Source of the DNA: Oscarella lobularis
Taxonomy: Eukaryota; Porifera; Homoscleromorpha; Homosclerophorida; Oscarellidae
DNA: 64,000 bases
Assembly (NCBI RefSeq): GCF_947507565.1
Contig: NC_089190.1
Span: 930,001 to 994,000, forward strand
Direction: 5' to 3'
Below, piece after piece: positions 1 through 10,300 of the stretch; the stretch's first letter is position 1; every line of letters begins with the position of its first letter. Below the pieces are notes generated by a model. That model was given only the letters and a program-made list of their open reading frames with translations, searched no databases and had not been told where the DNA came from. Both the position numbers and the translations under genes were made by a program.

Positions 1-1739
1 ACCGAAATCTTACCGCGTCGTGATGGTGAGGATTTGTGATTTCCATTAGGCGGCAGAGACCGCGCGTTTGGCTCTCGCCCAGAACGTTTGTCAGTTCGTG
101 AACGACGAGTTGGCCCGCAACAAGAGCAGGTTGAATCACGCGGGGCAGAAGACGTTCGATTGGCTGACCAACGACAAATTCTTCATATGGGGATTCAGCC
201 GATTTTAGGAACGTTGGTTTGGGTTTCGCCTTTTTCTCCGGCATCGGCGGAACTAGAGCAAGCGTGTCGTCGTCAGAGAACATGGTCTTTTTTGTAGCCT
301 GAAAAACGACGTCGTCGTACTGATTCACAAGCCAGTGAATCGAGCGAACGACGACGCTGCTTTCGCCGTCGCGTCCGATTTTCTTCTCGGCGTCAATGGG
401 ATAAAGGAGAGCGCGCAGCGTGTCGCCGACGACGACGCTGCGCCACTGGAAAGCGTCGTAGAGACCGAGGTGAACGCGTGCCTGTCGACTAAAGTCGGAC
501 ACGGTGAAAGCAAGACTCATGCAGGCGAGCATGTGAAAGGGAAGCGCCACTTTTCCGCCAACTCGCTCAGCACTGTTCCACGGACTCGGCACTCGTCCGA
601 AACTTGCTTCCCACGTCGACTTCCACGCATCGGTGATGGTCACTTCGTTCGCCGTCGAAACGACTTCGCCGAGACGAACCTCTGTCATCCTTCGCTGAAG
701 CGTCGGATAGAGAAGACGCTCGGACGACACGTCGAGATCCATCGCCTTCTCGATCGCATTGTGCCGTTCGAGCATCCGATTGGCTTTCGCGACGTGAGGC
801 GGCCCAATCATCTCGCGGCTCTCCTGCGCTGACTTGCGAACGGTTCCAATCGCAGTCGAGTCCCCAATACCAATCACTCTTTGAGCCCACTTCACTTCGT
901 TGGGATCGTAGGCGAAAATGGTGTTCGCTTGGGCGACTTGAGCGAGCGACAGGCACACGCTTCCTACGAAGCCCGATCGTCGCATTCGTCGGCAAATTGA
1001 CTCGAATCCGGCGTGATCGTCGAGCCACGTGTGGGCGCCCCAGATCGGCTCGATTCCGGCCGCTCTCGCCGCCAGCGCCGCCGTGCCGAAAAAGGCGTTG
1101 AACGCGTACGAGTCGTCGTCGCACAGGGCGACGGCGGACAAGTCGCCGGAGCCGACCAGCAGCGCGACGGTGCGCGACGACGCACGAACGATTTCGTCGA
1201 TTCGAAAGAGCGCTCGCGGCGTTTCGGCCATGAGCGTGAGTCGAATCGATCCGCGTCGAATCGATTGGCTCGCTTCGGCGCGCGCTATCAGCTCGTCGAC
1301 TCGACGAACGAGCGCCGTTGTTTCGACTTTGGGCACGAGAAAGCCGGCGACACCGGGTCGAGTGAGCGCCGAAATGTCGTCCTCGAGAAGCGTAGGATGG
1401 TTGTCGTCGTTGTTTATGCGGACGAAAAGACGCCTTGTCGTCGGAATAGCGCCGCTGCTCAACGCTTCGGCGTAATGAGCGCGAACGGTCGCCTTGCTAG
1501 CGATGGGAACCGAATCCTCGAGATCGAGAACGACGATATCCGGGCGACGTCCGACTGCCTTGTCCGTCGATCCGTGTTTCGCGAAAAGCCAAGATCGTGC
1601 TAGGTGATAATGGCATCGCTTTAACAAAGAAGCACGTTTCCTCTAGTTGTGATAAACTGGAGGAGCTCGAGCTTACGAGAGAGAGCCTTGACGGAAAACA
1701 ACGTTTCGAACTTAGGGAGACGATGTGTTGTTGGATCAT
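1..1739 (-). CDS. CitE/CLYBL-like lyase fused to MaoC-like hotdog hydratase (3' end outside window)
   Basis: A long open frame runs from an acceptor at 1599/1600 to a likely donor (GTAAGA) at 13, past the codons for NPHHHD. The N-terminal two-fifths is an HpcH/HpaI-CitE TIM barrel: RSWLF start, DLEDSV metal-binding acidic motif, RINND, VPKVET, MAETPRALF, and GSGDLSAVALC. These lyases cleave or form malyl/citramalyl-type CoA esters, often in mitochondria. The rest looks like tandem MaoC-type hotdog folds: HLGLYD, VVGDTL, a second half at SPYEEFVVGQ, and the hydratase-like NPHHHD. A plausible first exon is 1658..1739, joined in phase 1 across a 58-nt intron; its Ser/Arg-rich product resembles a mitochondrial presequence, but this start is uncertain. 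A CitE-MaoC fusion suggests lyase plus hydratase acting in turn on the same acyl-CoA. The gene is divergent from the CRT-like gene. Confidence 0.72.
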
Positions 1740-1842
1740 CGCAGGAGGACAGAATCGAGGGCGAGAAGAGCGCTGGCACCGGTATGTAGACGTGTCACGT
1801 GCTTTCTGTACCGTCTCCACGTGATTGGGTCGATTTCGTGCA
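1740..1842. promoter_or_regulatory. Short divergent promoter between the CitE-MaoC and CRT-like genes
   Basis: Only about 100 bp separates the proposed ATG of the minus-strand lyase (1739) from the ATG of the plus-strand transporter (1843). Both 5' UTRs and both core promoters must fit here or overlap the genes. It holds two CACGTG-like E-box cores (ACGTGTCACGTGC around 1788-1801 and CCACGTGA at 1817-1824). I see no clear TATA box. The boundary moves if the lyase start is wrong. Confidence 0.4.
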
Positions 1843-3226
1843 ATGGACGACGATGGATTGTCTCAGAGGACCGACAACGACGAAGCGACAGAGCTCATTT
1901 TGTCAGCAAGACAACGGAGTGACATTCTAACAAACACCGGCAGTTTCTATCTGGCCTACTTCCGTCTTCGCTGGTTTCGTCAATTCGAAACAAGCGCCAG
2001 GGTCGGTGGCATTCTTTTGACGATCCTCACCGTTGTCGGCTTTCTTGGTCGCGTTGTTTTCTTCTCGCCTTACATTCACACGATTTTCCGCGACGACACG
2101 AACGTTACTCATAATGAAACCGGAAGATCGTCGAAGATCGAAACGAATCTCTACGCAATCGCCCTCTTTTTTTCTCTCGCTCGCTTCGTCGCCAGTTTTC
2201 TTTTCGCGTTGCTCGCTTGGCTTGGCAATCGCAACGGCGTCTCGTGGCGACCGCCCATGCGCCCTCGTCTTCTCATTCTCTTCGGCTTCCTCAACTACGT
2301 CGCGCTCATTCTCCTCACGTACGCGAGTCCGCCCAATCGAACGAGCCTCTCACTCCAGCCAATTCTCGGCACCTCGATTGTTATCTACACGGTCATTTTC
2401 CAGCGGATCTGTCTCAAAACGAAGACAAGCTGGAGACGTCTTGCCTGCACGGGCGTCGTCCTAATCGGTCTCGTTGTCACGCTCGTGCCGACATTCACAA
2501 GCTTCCACAAGACCGGCACGGACTCTTCCGGATTGACGGAATCCCCACGGGACAAAGTGATCTGGACGTTCGTCTTCTTGATTGCCTTCCTTCCGCGTGC
2601 CCTGCTCGTCGTCTTGGCTCGAGGTGAATTGAAAGGTCGAGAGGGAAAGCGGGTTCACCTGGCCATCTTCATGTTCTACGTCAACTTGATCATACTCGTC
2701 TGCGTTCTGCTCAGCTTTTGGATATCGTTTATCGGCGGCCACGACTCGACGTCTGTTTGTCTTGGAACGGCTCTGCGCCAGGGTCTCTCTTGTTCCTTCG
2801 GTCACGCGCCCATGTCAGACGTTCAGGACTATGCAAATTCGGCCTGCCTGCTGCCGGCTGTTTACGGCTGGACTTCTGCAGTGTCGAACAATTTTGCCGC
2901 AATGGGAAGTTTCATGCTGGTGAAGCACGCAGAAGACGCCATATACTCTATTCTTGTGTCAGCGTTGGCTACTCCACTTGGTTTCCTTGTGTGGATCTTC
3001 TTCAGGCTCACGCCCCAAGTAATTCTTTCTTGTTCAGTTTGTTGATTATAAATGTGACTTGCGCTCCTTTTAGGCAACGCTCTCCTTCTGTCCTCATTTT
3101 GATAAAGAGTCTGCCTGGGTCCTGGGTGGGATTGTACTGGTCGTTCCTGGAGTTGTTCTATACAAATACCTAGGAAAAAAGACTCCAGCAGCAGAGGTTA
3201 ACAACACTAGTGAGTCAGCAAGGTGA
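1843..3226 (+). CDS. CRT-like (chloroquine-resistance-transporter-like) membrane transporter, DMT superfamily
   Basis: Two exons, 1843..3018 and 3074..3226, are joined in phase 0 across a 55-nt intron and give about 442 residues. The first in-frame ATG is at 1843. The protein has about ten hydrophobic segments after a short acidic N-terminus (DDDGLSQRTDNDEATEL). The stretch with LQPILGTSIVIYTVIFQRI followed by VVLIGLVVTLVPTF matches the central part of CRT-like transporters of the drug/metabolite superfamily. A Cys-bearing lumenal loop (VCLGTALRQGLSCSFG) precedes the last helices, as in that family. Relatives in plants and protists move glutathione, amino acids or peptides across plastid, vacuole or lysosome membranes, so a lysosomal or vacuolar exporter is the likely role. 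The last exon ends in a short hydrophilic tail (KKTPAAEVNNTSESAR). The 3' end is convergent with the kinase gene that stops at 3326. Confidence 0.75.
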
Positions 3227-3325
3227 ACTGCATGCTCAATTTTCGTACGTTAGATGTCATTATGTGTTGTCCAAAAAAACGTGTGTCCGTATGCCTTTCC
3301 ATTCTGCAATCATGCTATTAGTCAC

Positions 3326-6024
3326 TCAGCTAATAAAAACATTAAGAAACACCACTTTGTGAGTTCCTCCCTCAAACAATCCCTTTACCATTCGCTTAGC
3401 AGCGAAAATTCCCAGTGCAGACACACGACGTTCTATTTCAGTAAACTCAGTCTTCAGCGTTTGGAAGCACGCTTGCGCTGAAATTCGATTGGACGGATCG
3501 CGATCGACCATACGAGAGCAGAGCATGAACAAAGTAGGACGATCAGAGAGATTGTCCAACTGAGTCTGCCTCATGTCCGAAATAGGAAGCGCACCCGTGA
3601 AAATTTCAATCAATGACACGCCAACGCTGTACGCGTCGCTACGCAACGTGCTCGAAGAGGCAGTGCCATCAGAACGCGGCATTCGCTCGGGAGCGAGATA
3701 CTGAAAACTCAGTGGGCCAGCGGATCGAGAACTCTCAATAAGATGAGCCGCTCCCAAGTCGCCCACTTTCACCTTCATATCTTTTCTTACGAGAAGATTC
3801 GAAGGACGGATATCGCCGTGGACGTAGGGCCTGGGACGAATCTCATGCAGATATGAGATTCCAGACGTCACGTCCATCGCAATAGATAGCTGTTCGAAAA
3901 CGGTCAAGTAGGCCCCGGAAGCGTGAGAGGCGGTGAGAACTTCGTCGACCGATCCCTCAAGCAGTTCCATAACCATTTGAAGAGGAACTCCTTCTGCCAT
4001 CACTGCTCCGCAAACGGTCATGATATTGGGATGATGGAGTCGGCTGCACACGAGAACTTCTTGTTGAAACATCGCAATGTTGTGTCGATCCGTCACGAGG
4101 TCGTGCATTTTTTTGACGGCAACTGGCGTTCCGCGCCATTGGCCAACGGAAACAGCTGAGCGTCAGAACATATTAGCAGAAACACCTATTGCTTAGAGTC
4201 TTTTTTCTAACCCGCGAATGCTCCTGATCCGAGTTTTTGATCCGTCAGGTGAACTTCGTCTCCATTGATGTTCAATACGTCAGTAACTTCGTCAAGACGT
4301 CGTTTCATTTCGTCACGAGACGCCTCAAGGGTTTGGCAACGCCTCAATGAAACAGCCATTTCTTCTCTACGATCCAGCCATCACGAATGCATCTCTAATT
4401 AAAGCAAATTTCTTGCCTATGACGACGTTGAGCTGCTTCGGCTGCTGACGTCAGTTCTTGTCTAAAATTCAAATAAGAAATGAAGCTCGTTACCGTGCTC
4501 CACCCCCAGTAACCTGATTAGAGCAATCGCTTCGTCTTTACGCTGTATAAGACGTTCCGCTGATGCAAGTTGCTCTCTGCGTGAAACGAAAGAACAATTT
4601 ATGTTTCGGCTCGCACGAAAAAATTTATTTAATTCAGACAACCTAACGCTTTCGTTTTCTTTGTTCAATTCAGCACATCTACGTTGAAGAAGCTGCAACT
4701 GACTCTGCATCATTTCAATCTCTTCACTTCCACTTAGAAGAAAGCGACGCTGACGCGGAGGTGATCTTGCTGGTGGCCTTGGAGAAATAATTTCGCTTCC
4801 TATTATCCGGCAGGATTCGTTACGGCAACTTAATAGTATATAGTAAGCCTTACCAAGACGAAAATGGATAACAATGGGCTTTAATCGCTCATTCCAATCT
4901 TGTCCACCACAGACAAATACGTCTATAGTCATGTCTTCGTTCTGCACACGATGGCACGTGTGACGCCAAATCTTTCCCACTTGTCGATCAACATTAATCT
5001 ATAGAAAAATCCGGAAGCATTACATAAACATAACAATGTCGTAAATGACTACCTGATAGGCTTCGGAATTGTCAGAATCCAAAACATAAATATAGTCAGA
5101 ATTTGCTTTCTTTTCAACGAAATAGCCACCAACAAGAAGAGCAAATGATTTTTCTTCCAATCCTTGTTTTGCTATTTGACAAATTGTATGACCCCACCTG
5201 GGAGATATTCTGACATTGAAATCAATTATCGTCCAAGTCTAATCATTCGATTATAGAAACCAACAAATTAATAAGCGATTTACTTTATAATTTAGATTCA
5301 TCACGCAAGACTGACATGCGTTCTTCACGTCAATACCATGAAGTAGCGCTCGATGCTGGTCAATGGTTGTCATGGCAGCGCGAACAAGGGGTTTGGGCCT
5401 CGTTCCTGTCAACTCCAAATCTGACCACACTCCTAGTCGTACAGTTTATTAATTAATTAAAACTGAAATGAAATGAAATCGAGTCTACTCACCTCTTTCA
5501 TTGCCCTCTTCGAATTCAAAATCAAAAGCATCATTACTCCAGCCCAATTCTTCCTGAGTTGCACCAGACTGCAGTTGATCACGAGGAATCTTATCGCTCG
5601 CTCCCCCAAACATGATCATTTTCGATTGAATTGCACACAAACAGACGGATGAGCGTTCGTGCGGCTTCTTATTACCAATGGGCGTGGCCACTTCGATCCA
5701 TTCCATTGTCTTCGGATCGAGGCGATAAACGATTCCCAATCGACCCTCGCCCGTGTTTCCGCCGTACGAATAGATCCTCTTGTCGATCACTACACATCGT
5801 GCGCCCGAACAAGGCGGAGGAATCGTTCGACCTTGAGTCAAGCGACGGGTCCATTTCTTTTCCTCTCTCTGAACATTCATCGAAAAGATTTCATTGCGGG
5901 GGAAGTACTTTGATTCATCCCATCCACCGAAGAGATGCAGGTGATCGTCGACCAACGCGCATTCGTGTGACCACCGTTCGTCGGGGGAATCGTTTCCGCG
6001 AAGTTCGGGGAGCGAGATCGCCAT
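3326..6024 (-). CDS. Kelch-coiled coil-protein kinase, paralogue A
   Basis: Multi-exon gene; ATG at 6024 (MAISLPELRG). Exon 1 (about 5496..6024) encodes Kelch blades with LHLFGG, YSYGG and MIMFGG. It joins by a phase-1 intron to a further blade (SDLELTGTRPKP, near 5400-5432). Middle exons (about 4380-4980) encode Gln/Glu/Leu-rich coiled coil. The kinase begins in a small exon (about 4210-4330) with glycine loop LGSGAFA and continues in the 3' exon with the VAVKK lysine, catalytic loop HGDIRPSN, DLG in place of DFG, and APE. The catalytic Asp, the DFG-type Asp and the Lys are all present, so it may be active; the HxDIRxSN loop looks TKL-like. Its exon plan and sequence match the gene at 60760..63625, so the two are paralogues. 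A cytosolic signalling role sensed through the Kelch propeller is inference. Middle-exon borders are approximate. Confidence 0.78.
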
Positions 6025-7364
6025 TTCCGTAGTTGGCACTGCGCACGCGCGAACACTGGCAGCCCGGAAGTAAAACTGTGGTGTGAAACCATAGATATTG
6101 GAGAAACGGTTTGATCACGATGAATAGATCGCTTGCGTGCAAGTAATCGACTAGAGTGGACGTCACTTTCCCGGAAGTTCACCAAGCCCAAGTGGGGCTC
6201 CCAAGTGGTACAGTGCTTCTCAGCATGAATTTCCACTCCCTTAAAGTGCGCTAGCTTAGCAACCGAAGGTCGTACGGGGTCCCCGAAAAGACCGGGAGAC
6301 TCGCAAGACCCTAATCTATTTAGTAGTGAAGGTCCGGTTGCTATGCTCCTACGTAGAGCAAAGATAGCGAGTCAACCAATGGCAGAGGTTCGCGCAATCA
6401 CGTGACCTTAACTGCGATTGGTTGATCTATCCGACCGTTAGACAGAGTCCCGTATTTAGCCTCGGTTTACTTAGGCCTGGTGGCCTTTTCGAGAACTAAA
6501 TACCGATCTTATCTACTGTAGAACAAGCGCAAAAGCACATAGAAACCATTTGTAGGGAAAAAAATTAGTATCGTAATTTTCGGGCACGCGAAAGGTTCTG
6601 GAATCATTTTATTAGCATTCGAATAACGCGTAAAGCCCAGCGGCTGTGGCGAAAACCCACTGTAACATCGGATTTCGAAGCGAAATCGTTCCTCTGTTTT
6701 AAAGCGCGCTAAAGGAAATGTAGGGAAGTTTTCGAAACGGGATAGCTCCTAAAGGAAACCACTTAGAGCTAAACCCTACGATGAATTTTTAGAGTATTGG
6801 GTGTAGAATAAGACTGCGCTTGTCCGAATTCGATAAGTGCTATGGTTCCTCGAGAAAACGAACCTAAAGTCAGGGTGCTATTCGGTACTTATCGGTCTGT
6901 AAACTGGAAACGAAAGCGAATTTAGGCAAACGCTACGATGAATTTTTAGATTATGCACTATAGAACAAAAACTCTTTGGGAAGTCCTCTGAGAAACGCGG
7001 GTTTGGATATAGAAAACGCGCGTTTCCGAAACGACTGCTGTTCGAAGAATGTCGCGACCTAGCGCCTTCCTACTTAGTGATACTTCTTAGATAAGCCGCG
7101 GTATTGCAGATAGGTACATTAGGAAACAGTTTCCAAAATTGTAGACGCGTATGTTTTACCAAATTTGAATTACGCGCCTTTTAAGCGCGCGCTAGCGGAT
7201 TGGAAACTTATGCTGAGAAGCACTGTACACAATCTGTACAATGTACTGTAATCCCTGATGTAATGCAGTAGGCATTCCCGTATGCATTTTCAAATTGTTG
7301 TACGACTCTGAACACAAACAAAAAAGCGAACGGGGAAAAGTCAAAAAGGGAAAAATTCTCTTAG
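6025..7364. other. Spacer without a recognisable gene between Kelch-kinase A and the thioester gene
   Basis: No open frame here resembles a protein. The stretch contains the inverted-repeat element annotated separately. It also holds two imperfect direct repeats of a CTACGATGAATTTTTAGA motif near 6776 and 6937, each followed by a similar TAGAACAA/TAGAATAA block. Promoter sequences for the minus-strand kinase gene must lie at the left end. Confidence 0.5.
6206..7230. repeat. Possible non-autonomous DNA element with about 28-bp terminal inverted repeats
   Basis: The block GTACAGTGCTTCTCAGCAT at 6209-6227 recurs in reverse complement at 7209-7227 (ATGCTGAGAAGCACTGTAC). The match extends inward (GAATTTCCA versus AAGTTTCCA) for roughly 28 bp with a couple of mismatches. 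The arms enclose about 1 kb that lacks an open frame. I could not define a convincing target-site duplication, so it may be a decayed MITE or a chance pair of local repeats. Confidence 0.4.
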
Positions 7365-10300
7365 CTAATCGCACTCCTCTCTCGGGTAGAGCATGGTCCC
7401 GCCAGACTGATCCGGATCATAGTAATTGTACGAGATAACGGGAACGCCCTGCAAGTCTTTAACGAAAACGGTTCTCTTCGTTTGTAGCTCAAAGCAACAC
7501 GCGTTTTGATTTACCTATGAAACCAAAGAAGTTTAACTTCCAAAACAATGCTCTAGAGATCTTGGAACTCACTTCGTCAAGATAGACTCTGACTCTGCGG
7601 TCTTGCTTGTCAATTCTCTTTATTTGGCACGTTCCTTGTTTCTCCAGCTAGATTAGAAATCAATACTGTACTAAAAATCCGATCCAATTAGCTCTTTTTA
7701 CTTCCTTGAGATCAGAATCAGTAGGAATGAATCCGGAAAATAGCGTGATATCAGTCAGAGCCATATTTGAACTGCTTGGTTTCTCTAGCAACCAACTAAT
7801 TAAACACGAAATGTCGTTAGAAAAGATGTAAGGAAGACAAAAGAATCCTTACCGGTTGCAAACCCTTATCTTGTACGAGCACGCTTTCCCTTTAGTATAA
7901 CTCATTGTTGCCATGGCCGTCACTTCGAAAGCCACTTCTTCCGGCAGCTCTGGTGTATTGTACATGACGCCTGCTTGAATGAGGACGCATCCGACTCCAA
8001 AAAAATGAGCAGTCAACGTTGAAGGAAGCGTCGGAATATTGAGAGTCTGCATGTCTTGAGAATTGGACGAATTGACAGACAACGACCAGGAATTTTTGGA
8101 GTTGATACTCATGCGAACTCTCATATTCACGTCAGAAGGCGTCGCTGCCAAAGACGCGTACTCAGAGAGCGCTTGTAAAGCCACTACCGTATCCTAATAA
8201 TCCCGAATAAACGTCTACAATTGCAACTTATTATATTATATTAATTAACCTGGGTCGATCGGAAGCCTCCAGAAGGATTTCTTTGTTCGACGAGCCAGCG
8301 GACAATTCTCGAGCTACTGTCTACGTTTCCGCGACATTTGAAGGCGAGCAGTGCATACGCGCTTGTTTCCACATCACACGAGCGGCTAGCACAGGGAAGA
8401 CCCCAACGACGCCCGTAGCAGAATTGATTACTTTCCTTTGAATAGTTCCAGTGCATTGAGTCGCCATCCACCGCAGCGCAACTGAGTAGTTGATTAAGTA
8501 GTTCGTCGGCCCTAGGATGGCCAGCTTTGCAAAATACGTTGGAAATGACAGCCAAGGCATAATTATTTTCGCAGTCATTCGCGAGGCAGAACGAACTGAG
8601 AAAAGCCAATGCTATAAGCATAGATGGATCCTAGAAGGTAAAGAGAACCGATTAGATCTATTTCAGACCACGTAGGGCTATACACAGTGACAGTCTCACA
8701 GATGGCGGTACGCCTGCCTCCAATAGAGCAAGCGCAACATAGGCGGTCAGGCCGCATTTCCCTCCTGAGCAGCCCTGCATTTCCTTGTCAATAACGCGGC
8801 AAACACTTGGAAATGAGCCATCTCGACTCTGCTTATTCTTCGCCCAGTTCATCGCCTCTTCTTGAACGTTCTGATCTATGTCAATAATTCCATGCGCTTG
8901 ACTAAACGTTCTAACTACGAAGGCAGTTAACCTACGTAACGGTTATATAGCTAGAGTCTATACACTGCTTTCAGATACATACCACATGCTGCCACATTTG
9001 TCGCTGTTTCCGAAAGCACTGTACGATCCGTCATCTCGTTGAAAAATCATCTGTCTTTGATAACCTAGACCAAAATGTCATGATATCATTATTCAAGTAT
9101 TAAAGGTCACCTTTCATCATAATGCCAAGAGCTTTGTCCTTCGTTTTTTTATCCAATTTCCCAACTGTCGTAAGATAACGTGTAATATAAACGCCAGGAG
9201 AGAAATTAATCATATTCTGTTCTCCGCATCCGTAGGGAAGTCGAAGTAGATTTTCCAGCCCTTCGATAGAAGGCCCCATGTAATCCGCTAAAAAGAATAG
9301 TTAAAAATGCTCCAGCACGAAATACAACTGTACGTGTTACACTGACGACTGCCCTCTCGGAGTCAGGGACATAAGAGAGGGGAAGGTTGAGATTAAATAC
9401 TTTTTTAGCCCTTTGAACATCATCTGTAGTAAAATGATTTTTAGATTAAAACTTCAAAGCAGATTCTGTGTGCCTTGGAGACAAACGAAGGACGATAGCC
9501 CGTATTCCTTTTCGATACCTTCTGGCTATAGAGATTTTTTTATTATAATAGACTCATTATTTACAACTACTGGTTTTCCTACCTCTACTAGAAGTGGTCG
9601 AATTACTGCATCGGCTGCTTGAGTCGATCTTGCCGTACATTTTATTGGAAGATAACCGACTTTGAGAGGAACAATGAAGTAGTCGACTGAACGTGCTTCT
9701 CCCGCTGGTATGGCCAAGCTGCGTCTAGAGCCCGCTGGCCCATCAAATTTTGATTCCATAATGCTAATTTCACGTGAATCTGCTTCTAACTCAACCAAAG
9801 CCTAAATATTGGTTTAAGAACGGATTGATCTAATATAACCATGTACAGACAGTGAGGTAGGCATCGATGTAATTGAAGACAGTGACTCTCACTTCAAGTT
9901 TCTCGCCTCGAATGACTGAATATGGCAAAGAGAGAGACACAAAGAACGGCTGAAAAACTCGAAGAGACGCTGGCCTCGAAATGCTAATTGAATTTTTAGA
10001 CGACAAAGCAAAACCGTCAGCAATCCACGACGTTATAGTGTCCGGAGCAGTCAACGTCAGACTATGGGTTCGTGAATTTTTGCTGTAGATGGAGACAGGT
10101 AGAAGAAAAGCGCGAATGATTGTGCAAGATTTCTTACTTCAGCTGAATATCCGTCCATATCCACGTTTCGGGAAAGTTGAATCGCTCTCTCTTGACATCA
10201 ACAAGTTCTGTAGTTGTCTCATCTTCGATTTTCACTAAAAGGTCCGCAGAAGGTAACGTGCCGGATCTTAAAAATACTTCTAATTAGGCAAACAAAGAAT

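Noticed and set aside
335-1603. Several long plus-strand open frames
   Set aside because: They are antisense shadows of the GC-rich CitE-MaoC exon; the minus frame carries the conserved motifs.
1825-1842. Upstream start (TTG) for the CRT-like protein
   Set aside because: This is a eukaryotic gene; the first in-frame ATG is at 1843.
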